DNA of 64,000 nucleotides from Kluyvera sp047971185 (lineage in GTDB: Bacteria > Pseudomonadota > Gammaproteobacteria > Enterobacterales > Enterobacteriaceae), in the NCBI RefSeq assembly GCF_047971185.1, contig NZ_JBKDZH010000036.1, forward strand, positions 1-64,000. Direction: 5' to 3'. The notes beneath the pieces were generated by a model. That model was not told the DNA's origin, ran no database searches, and saw only the letters and a list, made by a program, of their open reading frames with translations. The position numbers were made by a program, and so were the translations under genes. Below, one piece after another: positions 54,839-63,882 of the stretch (positions within the stretch are counted from its first letter, which is position 1; the number at the start of each line of letters is the position of its first letter).

Positions 54839-55111
54839 ATGATGAACATGGACACCGCCGGCGATATCATGGCCTCCGGCATTCACCTCGTCCTGCTGAT
54901 TTCCGCCGTGGCGATTGTCCCCAGCCTGCTGGTCGGCCTGTGCGTGAGTATTTTCCAGGCCACCACCCAGATCAACGAACAGACGCTGAGCTTCCTGCCG
55001 CGTCTGGTGGTGACGCTGGGGGTGCTGATTTTCGCCGGAAAGTGGATGCTGACGCAGCTGGTTGATTTTACCGTCCAGATATTTCATCAGGCGGCGGCGC
55101 TGGTCGGTTAA
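54839..55111 (+). CDS. fliQ: Export gate protein FliQ (LfiQ)
   Basis: A 90-residue protein with two transmembrane helices. It has LVGLCVSIFQATTQINEQTL, SFLPRLVVTLGVLIFAGKWM, which is the FliQ signature. ATG 54839 follows the fliP stop by 2 bp; 54842 is an alternative start. It builds the export channel with FliP and FliR. Confidence 0.95.
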   Translation: MMNMDTAGDIMASGIHLVLLISAVAIVPSLLVGLCVSIFQATTQINEQTLSFLPRLVVTLGVLIFAGKWMLTQLVDFTVQIFHQAAALVG

Positions 55112-55117
55112 GCCAAC

Positions 55118-55891
55118 ATGGGAATCGATATTCAGGCGCTGTGGACGCCAATGATAGCCCTGGTGCTGCCCTTCTTTCGCATCTTCGCTTTTTTGCAGTT
55201 TGCCCCGGTGCTCGATAACCGCGTGTTTTCGCGCCGGATCAAAATCGGCACCGCGCTGGCGCTGACCATCATCATTACTCCGATGCTGCCCAATAACGTG
55301 GTGATCAACGAGCTGTTCTCGCTGCGCGCCATTCTGCTGATTGGTGAGCAGCTGCTGTGGGGATTCTTCTTCGGCATGGCGTTACAGCTGGTGTTTATCG
55401 CGCTGCAAACGGCGGGGCATATCCTGTCGATGAATATGGGGCTGGGGATGGCGATGATGAACGACCCGATCAACGGCAGCTCCACCACGGTCATTTCGCA
55501 GATTATCTACGTTTTCTGCGCGCTGCTGTTTTTCATTATGGACGGGCACCTGCTGCTGGTGACCATTCTGTTCAAAGGCTTTAGCTACTGGCCCATCGGC
55601 CAGGCGATTAACCAGCCGACGCTGATGCTGATCGCACAGGGGCTAGGCTGGATTATGGCTTCGGCGACGCTGATTGCGCTGCCGACCACCTTCGTGATGC
55701 TGATTGTACAGGGCGGCTTCGGCCTGCTAAACCGCGTCTCACCGACGCTGAACCTGTTTTCCCTCGGCTTCCCTATCAGCATGCTGTTTGGCCTGCTGTG
55801 TATTTCGATGCTGGTCACCAACATTCCTGACCACTATCTCAACCTGACCAACGAAATTCTGGCGAAACTCGACGCCATAAGGGTGCAGTAA
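55118..55891 (+). CDS. fliR: Export gate protein FliR (LfiR)
   Basis: A 257-residue membrane protein with about six hydrophobic segments. Blocks are FFRIFAFLQFAPVLDNRVFS, GEQLLWGFFFGMALQLVFIA and MNMGLGMAMMNDPINGSSTT. It ends where flhB begins (1-bp overlap). It completes the export gate. Confidence 0.96.
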   Translation: MGIDIQALWTPMIALVLPFFRIFAFLQFAPVLDNRVFSRRIKIGTALALTIIITPMLPNNVVINELFSLRAILLIGEQLLWGFFFGMALQLVFIALQTAGHILSMNMGLGMAMMNDPINGSSTTVISQIIYVFCALLFFIMDGHLLLVTILFKGFSYWPIGQAINQPTLMLIAQGLGWIMASATLIALPTTFVMLIVQGGFGLLNRVSPTLNLFSLGFPISMLFGLLCISMLVTNIPDHYLNLTNEILAKLDAIRVQ

Positions 55892-57024
55892 TGGCCTCCA
55901 GCGGAGATAAAAGCGAAAAACCCACCGCCGGCAAGCTGCGCAAGGCGCGGCAAAAGGGGGATATTCCCCGCTCGAAAGATTTAACCATGGCGGTGGGCCT
56001 GCTGGCCTCGTTCTTTACCCTGGCCACCTTTCTTCCCTACTACCGTCAGCTGATTGGCGAATCGTTTACCGCCGTCGGCACGCTGGCGCAAGACCTTGAT
56101 AACCCGAACGTCCTGAACCAGTTTTTGCTGCTGAATCTGTGGGTGCTGCTGCGTTTTATCGCCACGCTGATCCCCATTCCGCTGGCCTGTATCATCGCCA
56201 GCCTGGTGCCCGGCGGCTGGATTTTCACGCCCAGCAAGCTCAAGCCGGACTTTAAAAAGCTCAGCCCGATTAGCGGCGTCAAGCGCATGTTCTCCGCCAG
56301 CCACTACACGGAAGTGGGCAAGATGATGCTGAAATGCGCGACGATCCTCGCCGTTATCTACACGATGGTGCACGATCAGATGGACAACCTGCTGCATCTC
56401 CAGCGGCTGTATCTGTACCAGGCTATCGGCCAGGGTTTTGCCATTTTCCATCACGTTGTCAGCTATTTCGTCGCCGTTATCGTTATTTTTGCCCTGCTGG
56501 ATGTGCCGTTAAGCAAATTCATGTTCACCAAAAAAATGCGCATGACCAAGCAGGAAGTGAAGGAAGAGTACAAAAATAACGACGGTAACCCGCAAATTAA
56601 AGGCCGCATTCGTCAGCTGCAACGACAGATGGCGATGGGGCAAATCTCGCGCACGGTGCCTGAAGCCGACGTCATTATTACCAACCCGACCCACTACGCC
56701 GTGGCGCTGAAATATGACCCGCAGAAAGCGGAAGCGCCGTACATTGTCGCCAAAGGGATTGACGACGTGGCGCTGTGGATTCGTGAAGTGGGCGCCAGCC
56801 ACAAGGTTGAAGTGGTGGAATTCCCGCCGCTGGCGCGGGCGGTGTACTACACCACCCGCGTTAACCAACAGATTCCGGCGCAGCTGTTTCGCGCCATCGC
56901 TCACGTGCTGACCTATGTCATGCAGCTGAAGTCCTGGCGCGAAGGCCGCGTTGAGCAGAAACCCCGCCTGAACAGGCACATAGACATTCCTCAAGAGGTA
57001 TTAAAAGCCAATGGCGAACAGTAA
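55891..57024 (+). CDS. flhB: Export switch protein FlhB (LfhB)
   Basis: A 377-residue membrane protein. After a basic N-terminus (EKPTAGKLRKARQKGDIPRS) come about four hydrophobic segments. The cytoplasmic domain carries the autocleavage site NPTH in VIITNPTHYAVALKYD near residue 266. It switches from hook to filament export in response to LafE. It overlaps flhA by 14 bp. Confidence 0.97.
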   Translation: MASSGDKSEKPTAGKLRKARQKGDIPRSKDLTMAVGLLASFFTLATFLPYYRQLIGESFTAVGTLAQDLDNPNVLNQFLLLNLWVLLRFIATLIPIPLACIIASLVPGGWIFTPSKLKPDFKKLSPISGVKRMFSASHYTEVGKMMLKCATILAVIYTMVHDQMDNLLHLQRLYLYQAIGQGFAIFHHVVSYFVAVIVIFALLDVPLSKFMFTKKMRMTKQEVKEEYKNNDGNPQIKGRIRQLQRQMAMGQISRTVPEADVIITNPTHYAVALKYDPQKAEAPYIVAKGIDDVALWIREVGASHKVEVVEFPPLARAVYYTTRVNQQIPAQLFRAIAHVLTYVMQLKSWREGRVEQKPRLNRHIDIPQEVLKANGEQ

Positions 57025-59107
57025 GATGCAAAACGTGTTCGGCATGCTCCGCAAGGCGCAGATTGCCGTGCCTATCCTGCTTCTCTGCGTGCTGGCGATG
57101 GTTATCCTACCGCTGTCGCCGCTGATGCTGGATATTCTGTTTACCTTCAACATCGTGCTGGCGGTTATCGTACTGCTGGTTGCGGTGAACATGCAGCGTC
57201 CGCTGGACTTTGCCATCTTCCCAACGCTGCTGTTGATCACCACGCTGATGCGCCTGACGCTGAACGTGGCGTCGACCCGCGTGGTGTTACTGAATGGTCA
57301 TCAGGGGGAAGGCGCGGCCGGTAAGGTCATCGAAGCCTTCGGCCAGGTGGTGATCGGCGGCGACTTCGTCGTCGGTTTCGTGGTGTTTATCATCCTGATG
57401 ATCATCAACTTCGTGGTGGTCACCAAGGGTGCCGAGCGTATCTCCGAAGTTTCGGCACGCTTTACGCTGGACGCCCTGCCGGGTAAACAGATGGCGATCG
57501 ACGCCGACTTGAACGCCGGGTTGATTAACCAGCAGCAGGCGCGTACCCGTCGCCAGGAAGTGGCGAAAGAGGCCGACTTCTACGGCGCGATGGACGGTGC
57601 GTCCAAGTTCGTGCGCGGCGACGCCGTCGCCGGGATTATGGTGCTGATCATCAACGTGATCGGCGGTATCTGTATCGGTATATTCAAATACGATCTCGAT
57701 GCCAGCCACGCCTTCCGTCAGTACGTACTGCTGACTATCGGTGACGGCCTGGTCGCCCAGATTCCGTCCCTGCTGCTGGCCACCGCCGCCGCCATCATCG
57801 TAACCCGCGTCAGCGAAGGTAACGACGTCAGCGACGAAATCAAAACCCAGCTGCTCTCCAAGCCGAAGGTGCTGTACACCGCCGCCTTCGTGATGTTTAT
57901 CCTCGCTGTCGTGCCGGGCATGCCGCACATCGCCTTCCTGAGCTTTACCGCGCTGCTGCTGTTCGCCGCCTGGCGGCAAAGCAAGGTGGTACAGCCCGCG
58001 CCGCAAGAGACGGACATGGAGGCCATCAATGAAGCGCTGGCCCCGGACACCAACCCGGCCATCACCTGGGACAGCATTCCGCTGGTCGAACCGATTGGCC
58101 TGAACCTGGGCTATAAGCTGGTGACGATGGTGGATGAGTCGAAGGGCAGCCCGCTGTCGCTGCGCGTGCGCGGGGTACGGCAGGTGATTTCCGAGCTGTG
58201 CGGCGTGCTGCTGCCGGAAATTCGCATCCGCGAGAACTTCCGCCTCAAGCCCGCGCAGTACGCGATTCACATCAACGGCATCCGCACCGCATTGGGCGAA
58301 GTGAACGCCGAGAAGCTGATGGCAATCCCCGGCGCCGAGCTGTACGGCGAAATCGACGGCGTGCTGGATACCGACCCGGCGTACGGCATGGCGATTGTGT
58401 GGATTGACCCGGAACAAAAGGCCAAAGCGCTGAACCTCGGCTATCAGGTCGTGGATTGCGCCAGCGTGGTGGCGACGCACGTCAACAAGGTCGCCCGCGA
58501 GCATCTGCCGGAGCTGTTCAACTATGACGATATCACCCATCTGCACGCGCGTCTGGCGCAGCAGGCGCCAAAACTGGCGGAAGATTTAAACGCCGCGCTC
58601 AACTACAGTCAGCTGCTGCGTATCTATCGCCAGCTGCTGCTGGAGCAGGTATCGCTGAAGGATATCGTCACCATCGCCTCAACGCTGCTGGAAAGCGCGG
58701 CGGTCACCAAAGATCCGGTGCTGCTGACCTCGGACGTGCGCTACGCACTGCGCCGCGCCATCGTGCACAATATCAACGGCGACCGCCCGCAGTTGGCGGC
58801 CTATACCATTGATAATCAGCTGGAAAATATGCTGCTGGGGGCGCTCAATCAGGCGCAGCAGGCGGGTAAAGTGGCGCTGGACAGCTTCCCGGTGGATCCC
58901 AACATTTTGACCCAGCTGCAAAATACGATGCCGATGATTTACGAGCAGATGAAAGCGAAAAGCTTGCCGCCGCTGCTGTTAGTGACGCCACAGCTGCGGC
59001 CGGTCATTTCACGCTATGGCCGCCTGTTTGCCAGCGGGCTGCACGTGCTGTCGTACAATGAAGTGCCGGACGATGCCGACCTGAACGTGGTGGGGACGCT
59101 GGCGTAG
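57011..59107 (+). CDS. flhA: Export gate protein FlhA (LfhA)
   Basis: A 698-residue protein. The N-terminal membrane half has VAVNMQRPLDFAIFPTLLLI and TTLMRLTLNVASTRVVL, the FHIPEP-type region and DALPGKQMAIDADLNAGLIN. The cytoplasmic domain runs from about residue 330. It is full length and last in the fliMNPQR-flhBA run. A hairpin follows the stop. Confidence 0.97.
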   Translation: MANSKMQNVFGMLRKAQIAVPILLLCVLAMVILPLSPLMLDILFTFNIVLAVIVLLVAVNMQRPLDFAIFPTLLLITTLMRLTLNVASTRVVLLNGHQGEGAAGKVIEAFGQVVIGGDFVVGFVVFIILMIINFVVVTKGAERISEVSARFTLDALPGKQMAIDADLNAGLINQQQARTRRQEVAKEADFYGAMDGASKFVRGDAVAGIMVLIINVIGGICIGIFKYDLDASHAFRQYVLLTIGDGLVAQIPSLLLATAAAIIVTRVSEGNDVSDEIKTQLLSKPKVLYTAAFVMFILAVVPGMPHIAFLSFTALLLFAAWRQSKVVQPAPQETDMEAINEALAPDTNPAITWDSIPLVEPIGLNLGYKLVTMVDESKGSPLSLRVRGVRQVISELCGVLLPEIRIRENFRLKPAQYAIHINGIRTALGEVNAEKLMAIPGAELYGEIDGVLDTDPAYGMAIVWIDPEQKAKALNLGYQVVDCASVVATHVNKVAREHLPELFNYDDITHLHARLAQQAPKLAEDLNAALNYSQLLRIYRQLLLEQVSLKDIVTIASTLLESAAVTKDPVLLTSDVRYALRRAIVHNINGDRPQLAAYTIDNQLENMLLGALNQAQQAGKVALDSFPVDPNILTQLQNTMPMIYEQMKAKSLPPLLLVTPQLRPVISRYGRLFASGLHVLSYNEVPDDADLNVVGTLA

Positions 59108-59111
59108 TAGG

Positions 59112-59140
59112 TACCCTCTCCTTTAACCAGGGAGAGGGTA
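59112..59140. terminator. Hairpin after flhA
   Basis: Arms TACCCTCTCC and GGGAGAGGGTA with an 8-base loop lie right after the flhA stop and before the convergent gene. No T-run is seen, so it may act weakly or serve both strands. Confidence 0.5.
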
Positions 59141-59151
59141 AAAACCGTCAC

Positions 59152-60141
59152 TTACTGATCGAGGTAGCGGAGCTTCCATTCCGCTATCGTCCGCGGCATT
59201 TTTCGTAGGTCATTGCCCTGCGTGCTGAAGTAAGAGAACGCCAGCTTGCCTTTGCCATCTGGCTCAACCCGCGCCGCCCAGATATTGCTGGCGGTATACA
59301 TCACAATGGCCGTGCGGGTATTCGCCGCGCCGCGGACCCACATCGACACCGCCGTGGCGCCGATATTGTCTATATCTTCATGATAGATATAGATATTCGC
59401 CGTATCGACAAACTTCTGATAATCCTCGCCCACCAGCGTGCGGAAGCGCTCATCCATTTTCGGATCGGTAAAAATCTCCAGCGATAACAACGTGGCCTTA
59501 GGGCGCGGGTCCTGCTCGGATTTCAGATAGCGGCCATCGACAAACGCCCCGTTAGGCAACGACAACCGGCAGCCCCAGTCGGCGTTGCTATAGGCCTGAA
59601 TCGCCCCGCTCTTACGTGGAATAAACAGCACTTTACACTTTTTGCTGTCGACCATGTCGTCGATGAGCACCATACCGTTAATCTTGCGCGCCTCGGCGGT
59701 AAACTCATCCTTATTCAACCCCGCCCAGATACGAATATCGGTGGTGATCGACCAGTCCGCGCTATGGCTGAACTGGATCACGCCGCCGCTCATGTTGGCC
59801 GCGCTGGTATTCCACCAGCGCCCTTCCCACGCGAAGTCCGGCTGCGCTTCGGCTATTTTACTGATCCCGGCGTAGTAAGCGCGCTCAATACAGCTGTCCG
59901 ATGAGCAGTCCTCCAGCGATTTCTCCCAGGCCAGATAATCCTTATGTACCTGGCGCGCATCCCGATACACCAGCATCGCGCGGTAAACGCTCGACATCGT
60001 CTCATCCAGCCAGCTCAGGTTTTCGTTATTACAGATGGTATTTTCCAGCGGCGTGGTGGCGCGCTGGCACTTCACCGCATAAGCGCTGGAGGCAGAAAAT
60101 GCCATAATAAGAATGAGTAAATTAATCAGCCGCGTAATCAT
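59152..60141 (-). CDS. Secreted protein with LprI-like (DUF1311) N-terminus
   Basis: A 329-residue protein with a signal peptide (ends at SAYAVKC). The N-terminal region has CQRATTPLENTICNNENLSW, LDETMSSVYRAM and LAWEKSLEDCSSDSCIERAY, which is the cysteine pattern of LprI/DUF1311 lysozyme-inhibitor-like domains. The C-terminal 200 residues are unrecognised and beta-rich, with three more cysteines. It is not clearly linked to the flagellar operon. The function is unknown. Confidence 0.75.
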   Translation of the reverse strand: MITRLINLLILIMAFSASSAYAVKCQRATTPLENTICNNENLSWLDETMSSVYRAMLVYRDARQVHKDYLAWEKSLEDCSSDSCIERAYYAGISKIAEAQPDFAWEGRWWNTSAANMSGGVIQFSHSADWSITTDIRIWAGLNKDEFTAEARKINGMVLIDDMVDSKKCKVLFIPRKSGAIQAYSNADWGCRLSLPNGAFVDGRYLKSEQDPRPKATLLSLEIFTDPKMDERFRTLVGEDYQKFVDTANIYIYHEDIDNIGATAVSMWVRGAANTRTAIVMYTASNIWAARVEPDGKGKLAFSYFSTQGNDLRKMPRTIAEWKLRYLDQ

Positions 60142-60308
60142 TTAGGATACTTTTTAACCAGGAAGAGCGCTTATTTTGGCGAAAACAAACTTTTATTGCA
60201 ATAAAACAGGATCAATTATTCACCATTCAAATAATTAATCCATGCTTAAGTTGTAGCAATAAGCTGTCGCTTGTTTATTACGTGTGTTCATTTTTGGATT
60301 ATCACGTT

Positions 60309-60566
60309 ATGAAGATAGACAGTAGTAATTACACGCTTTCGGTACTTTCTTCTTACTCTTCAACGGAAAAAACCGAACGCAAACCGCTTGGCATCCTGCG
60401 TCACAGCGGCCAGCACTCCCCACAAGCCGGCAACTGGAAACTTTCCGACCCCACGCTTTCCGCCGTCGTCAGCCTTCGTAGAGGCGATGTGATGCCCTAT
60501 TATCAGGGTAAATCGGTAGCATGGGCATTAATGGAATATGATTTAACAGAACCGATGGAGAACTAA
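60309..60566 (+). CDS. Small protein of unknown function
   Basis: An 85-residue frame from ATG 60309, starting MKIDSSNYTLSVLSSYSS and ending in LMEYDLTEPMEN. The middle, ERKPLGILRHSGQHSPQ and SLRRGDVMPYYQGKSVAWAL, looks structured. No family is recognised. The upstream frame extends to 60282. A hairpin follows its stop. Its compositional match to its neighbours and good separation give modest support. Confidence 0.45.
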   Translation: MKIDSSNYTLSVLSSYSSTEKTERKPLGILRHSGQHSPQAGNWKLSDPTLSAVVSLRRGDVMPYYQGKSVAWALMEYDLTEPMEN

Positions 60567-60628
60567 TATTTAACTAACTTTTCACTTATTAAATATTTAA
60601 GCTTTATTTCTGTAACTCGATGTTCTTT

Positions 60629-60657
60629 ACGCGGTGAAAATAAGCTCTTCACCGCGT
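60629..60657. terminator. Hairpin between convergent ORF and lacI-type gene
   Basis: A perfect 10-bp stem ACGCGGTGAA / TTCACCGCGT with a 9-base loop lies between the small plus-strand ORF and the LacI-family gene. No clear T-run, so termination is inferred from convergent position. Confidence 0.55.
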
Positions 60658-60667
60658 ATCGTTCGTA

Positions 60668-61630
60668 TTAACTAATATCAGCAACCGAAGACCGCGCCAC
60701 CAGACGCCCGGTAAATGCCCGCCCTTCCGGTACAAACAGGGAATGGCCGTCAATTAATGCGCGAATACGCTGTACGCAATGTTCCAGCAGTTGTTCAACG
60801 GGATAGGCAATGCAGGTCAGCGGCGGATAGACCAGCGACGCCAGCGGCGAATCTTCCAGACTAACCAGCGACACTTCCTGCGGGATCGCAATATTGAATT
60901 CACGCAGCAGGCGCATCGCTTCAGCGGCATAGCAGTCACGTTTGGCGATGATCGCCGTGTATTTCGTGAAGCTATTGATCAGCGTCAGCAGCGCCTGCTC
61001 AATATTGTTATTAGCCATCACCAGTAGCTGCCGGTTAAACGGCAGGGAGAAATTTTGCAGTACGCTACGGTAGCCGTCGAGCATCTGCTTGCTGGCGACG
61101 TCGTTTTCATTGTCTAACAGCAGCGCAATATTACGGTGGCCTTTGCCCAGCACGTAGCGACAGGCGCTTTCGGTGGCAAACGCGTAGTTATAGCCCTGGC
61201 TGGCGCTGCCTTTCGCGGAGAATTCGTCGAAAGCGATCACATTGCTGGCGACATCGCCGCTGTTACGGCTCAGCGTGACGACCGCCACACACTGATGCTG
61301 CAGGCTTTCAACCGCGGCCTGCTGTTCTGCGGCGTCGTTGACGTACTGAATTATCAACGACTTATTCAGGGACTTGACCGCCTGTGACAGCTGGGGCAGC
61401 AGCGTGGCGCTAAACCCGGCTTCGTTGGCAGGCAGCACCATGCCGACGTAGCTGGAGGTGTTGCTCGCCAGATTCTGCGCCGCAAAGCTTGGGCGGTAGT
61501 TCAGCTCTTCTACCGCGCGTAATACGGCCTCTCGGCTCTCTTCACGAACGCCACGCGTCCCCGTCAACACGCGCGAAACGGTGGCACGGGAAACGTTGGC
61601 TAACTTTGAAACATCATCAATAGTAGGCAT
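60668..61630 (-). CDS. LacI-family transcription regulator
   Basis: A 320-residue protein. The N-terminal HTH is MPTIDDVSKLANVSRATVSR and VLTGTRGVREESREAVLRAV, followed by the hinge NYRPSFAAQNLAS. The periplasmic-binding-protein-like ligand domain spans about 60-315. It is encoded behind a PTS operon on the same strand. It probably binds the perfect palindrome GGAAAGCGCTTTCC upstream of the IIB gene and is released by the imported sugar or its phosphate. Confidence 0.94.
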   Translation of the reverse strand: MPTIDDVSKLANVSRATVSRVLTGTRGVREESREAVLRAVEELNYRPSFAAQNLASNTSSYVGMVLPANEAGFSATLLPQLSQAVKSLNKSLIIQYVNDAAEQQAAVESLQHQCVAVVTLSRNSGDVASNVIAFDEFSAKGSASQGYNYAFATESACRYVLGKGHRNIALLLDNENDVASKQMLDGYRSVLQNFSLPFNRQLLVMANNNIEQALLTLINSFTKYTAIIAKRDCYAAEAMRLLREFNIAIPQEVSLVSLEDSPLASLVYPPLTCIAYPVEQLLEHCVQRIRALIDGHSLFVPEGRAFTGRLVARSSVADIS

Positions 61631-61692
61631 GGTGTCGTCTGTATTACGGTTTTCTCCCTATAGTAACATAAATACGTACAGGTATTCGCCAA

Positions 61693-61718
61693 CTCCCCGG
61701 CGCAAAATGGCCGGGGAG
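61693..61718. terminator. Hairpin between PTS IIA gene and lacI-type gene
   Basis: Stem CTCCCCGGC / GCCGGGGAG, with an 8-base loop. It follows the IIA stop and could separate PTS transcription from the regulator. No T-run is seen. Confidence 0.5.
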
Positions 61719-61726
61719 GCAGAGGG

Positions 61727-62032
61727 TTAATGACGCGTGCGGTAGAGTTCAATCAGCTCGCCAACCAGCTCTTTGGCCAGAATTGAGGTCATCAGATGGT
61801 CCTGCGCGTGCACCATCACCAGCGTCATTTTGGTCTTCCCTTCACCTTCATCGGCTTCGATCAGCTGCGTCTGCACCCGATGCGCTTCGCGCGCATAATG
61901 CTGCGCCTGCTCCATCTTCTCATCGGCATCGGCAAAATCGCCGGTTTTGGCGCTATTCAACGCTTCATAGCACAGGCTACGCGACTGACCGGCGTTGATA
62001 ATAATCCCCATCACTTGTTCTTCTAAATCCAT
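61727..62032 (-). CDS. PTS lactose/cellobiose-type IIA component
   Basis: A 101-residue helical protein. It has IINAGQSRSLCYEALNSAKT near the N-terminus and the phosphorylated His in LVMVHAQDHLMTSILAKELV. It receives phosphate from HPr and passes it to IIB. It lies 22 bp after IIC. Confidence 0.95.
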   Translation of the reverse strand: MDLEEQVMGIIINAGQSRSLCYEALNSAKTGDFADADEKMEQAQHYAREAHRVQTQLIEADEGEGKTKMTLVMVHAQDHLMTSILAKELVGELIELYRTRH

Positions 62033-62054
62033 AACATCCTCTCAATACAACACA

Positions 62055-63380
62055 TTACGCGGTTTCAGACTGCCCAACGCGGCTTTCCGCCTCAGCATCG
62101 CCGGTTTCCTGCGACAGCAGCTGTTTCTCGTACGCCTTCAGGAACGGGTAGTACATGACGGCGGCAGTCACCATACAAATCAGACACATAATGATCGGGC
62201 TGAACGACCAGTTTGCCGCCCACGATGCGCCGATAGGCGCAGGCGTGGTCCACGGGGTCATCGACACCACGCGGGAAACCAGACCAAAGTCGAGGGCAAA
62301 GTAGGCCAGCGTGGCGTTAACCATCGGCACCAGCACAAACGGAATGAAGAACAGCGGGTTCATGATGATCGGCGCACCGAACAGAATCGGCTCGTTGATG
62401 TTAAACAGCCCCGGCACCACGCCCATACGGCCAATCGTACGCAGGTGCACCGCCTTGCTGCGCATCAGCAAAATCGCCAGCGGCAGCGTGGAACCGACGC
62501 CGCCAATCAGCAGGTAGTGATCCCAGAATCCCTGCACGTAGATATGCGGAATCGCTGTACCGGCGGCCATCGCAGCCTGGTTAACCGACAGGTTCGCCAT
62601 CCAGAACGGGTTCATAATGCCGGTGACGATCAGCGCGCCGTGAATCCCGGCAAACCACAGGATCTGACACACCAGTACGGAGAGCAAAATAGCCGGCAAG
62701 GTGTCGGAGGCCGCGACCAGCGGTTTGACCAGCGACATGATCGCTTCCGGAATAATCATCCCCAGCTGCGCTTCAATAAACAGGTTCAGCGGATGCAGCG
62801 TCAGCGCTACCGCCAGAACAGGGATCAGGATCTCAAAAGAGCGCGCCACGCCGGTCGGAACTTCCGGCGGCAGACGTATGGTGATGTTGTGACGGCGCAG
62901 GAAGGCGTACAGCTCGGTGGTGTAAATCGCCACCAGCAGCGCGGTGAAAATGCCCTGCCCGGAGAAATAAGCGACCGATATCTGTCCATCTTTCAGCGGT
63001 GCGGCCACCAGCAGGAAGCCCATCAGCGACAGCATGCCGGACGTCAGCGGGTCCAGATCGTGATGACGCGCCAGGCTGGCGGCCACGCCGACGGAGATAA
63101 ACAGCGTCATGATGCCCATGCTGAAGTTAAACGGCAGCATCAGGCTCTCACGGTGATCCAGCGAAAATTGCAGCCAGGCGCGGGCAAAGCCCCAGCTGGT
63201 ATCTGGCGAAAACGGCGGGAAGATAAACACCAGCATAAACGAACCGACGATCATAAACGGCAGCGCGAGAATAAAGCCATCGCGAATCGACGTGACGTAC
63301 TTTTGCTGGCCAATCGCGCCAGCCATTGGCGTGATTTTCTGTTCTATCACGCTGATTAATTTAGCGTACAGAGAGCTCAT
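62055..63380 (-). CDS. PTS lactose/cellobiose-type IIC permease
   Basis: A 441-residue membrane protein with about ten hydrophobic segments. It starts MSSLYAKLISVIEQKITPMA and has the IIC signature NINEPILFGAPIIMNPLFFI. The C-terminal tail is soluble. It transports the sugar while IIB phosphorylates it. The substrate is likely a beta-glucoside or chitobiose-type sugar, but no glycosidase is seen in the window. It lies 10 bp after IIB. Confidence 0.95.
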   Translation of the reverse strand: MSSLYAKLISVIEQKITPMAGAIGQQKYVTSIRDGFILALPFMIVGSFMLVFIFPPFSPDTSWGFARAWLQFSLDHRESLMLPFNFSMGIMTLFISVGVAASLARHHDLDPLTSGMLSLMGFLLVAAPLKDGQISVAYFSGQGIFTALLVAIYTTELYAFLRRHNITIRLPPEVPTGVARSFEILIPVLAVALTLHPLNLFIEAQLGMIIPEAIMSLVKPLVAASDTLPAILLSVLVCQILWFAGIHGALIVTGIMNPFWMANLSVNQAAMAAGTAIPHIYVQGFWDHYLLIGGVGSTLPLAILLMRSKAVHLRTIGRMGVVPGLFNINEPILFGAPIIMNPLFFIPFVLVPMVNATLAYFALDFGLVSRVVSMTPWTTPAPIGASWAANWSFSPIIMCLICMVTAAVMYYPFLKAYEKQLLSQETGDAEAESRVGQSETA

Positions 63381-63390
63381 GTTTTATCCC

Positions 63391-63705
63391 TTAGTTATTG
63401 TTATCAATTAATGACAGGGCAAAATCTAAAACCGCGCCGCCTTTCTGCATGCCGTAATCCATCATGTTGATCGGCTCTACTTTGATGCCGTAAGCGCTGG
63501 CTTTATGCTGCAAATCTTTCTGCATGTATTTCACCTGCGGCCCCAACAGCACCACCTGATAGTGGCCCACCTGCTGTTCAAACTCGGCCACGCCAAAGGC
63601 TTTGATATCGACCTCCAGACCACGTTTTTCCGCCTCTTCCACCATTTTTTTAACCAGCAAACTGGTGGACATCCCAGCGGAACAACAAAGCATAATTTTC
63701 TTCAT
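63391..63705 (-). CDS. PTS lactose/cellobiose-type IIB component
   Basis: A 104-residue protein. ATG 63705 has AGGAG upstream and opens MKKIMLCCSAGMSTSLLVKK, where CCSAGMSTS is the phospho-Cys loop. It is first in the operon IIB-IIC-IIA. The operator palindrome lies about 60 bp upstream. Confidence 0.95.
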   Translation of the reverse strand: MKKIMLCCSAGMSTSLLVKKMVEEAEKRGLEVDIKAFGVAEFEQQVGHYQVVLLGPQVKYMQKDLQHKASAYGIKVEPINMMDYGMQKGGAVLDFALSLIDNNN

Positions 63706-63763
63706 GAAAAACTCCTGACTGAGTAGTAACGATGAGCGGACTATAATCATGCGGAAATAAAAC

Positions 63764-63777
63764 GGAAAGCGCTTTCC
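63764..63777. promoter_or_regulatory. LacI-family operator upstream of PTS operon
   Basis: The perfect 14-bp palindrome GGAAAGCGCTTTCC with the CG centre typical of LacI/PurR-family sites. It lies 59 bp upstream of the IIB gene and between it and the divergent gene, so it may control both. Confidence 0.82.
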
Positions 63778-63882
63778 AAAGATGAATCCGTTAAATGTGA
63801 GCGCGATCACCGGTTGCAGGCTTTCACTTTATTGGGATGTAGGCGATGATCCGGGCTCCTCCCGTCCGATATAAGGTTCGCC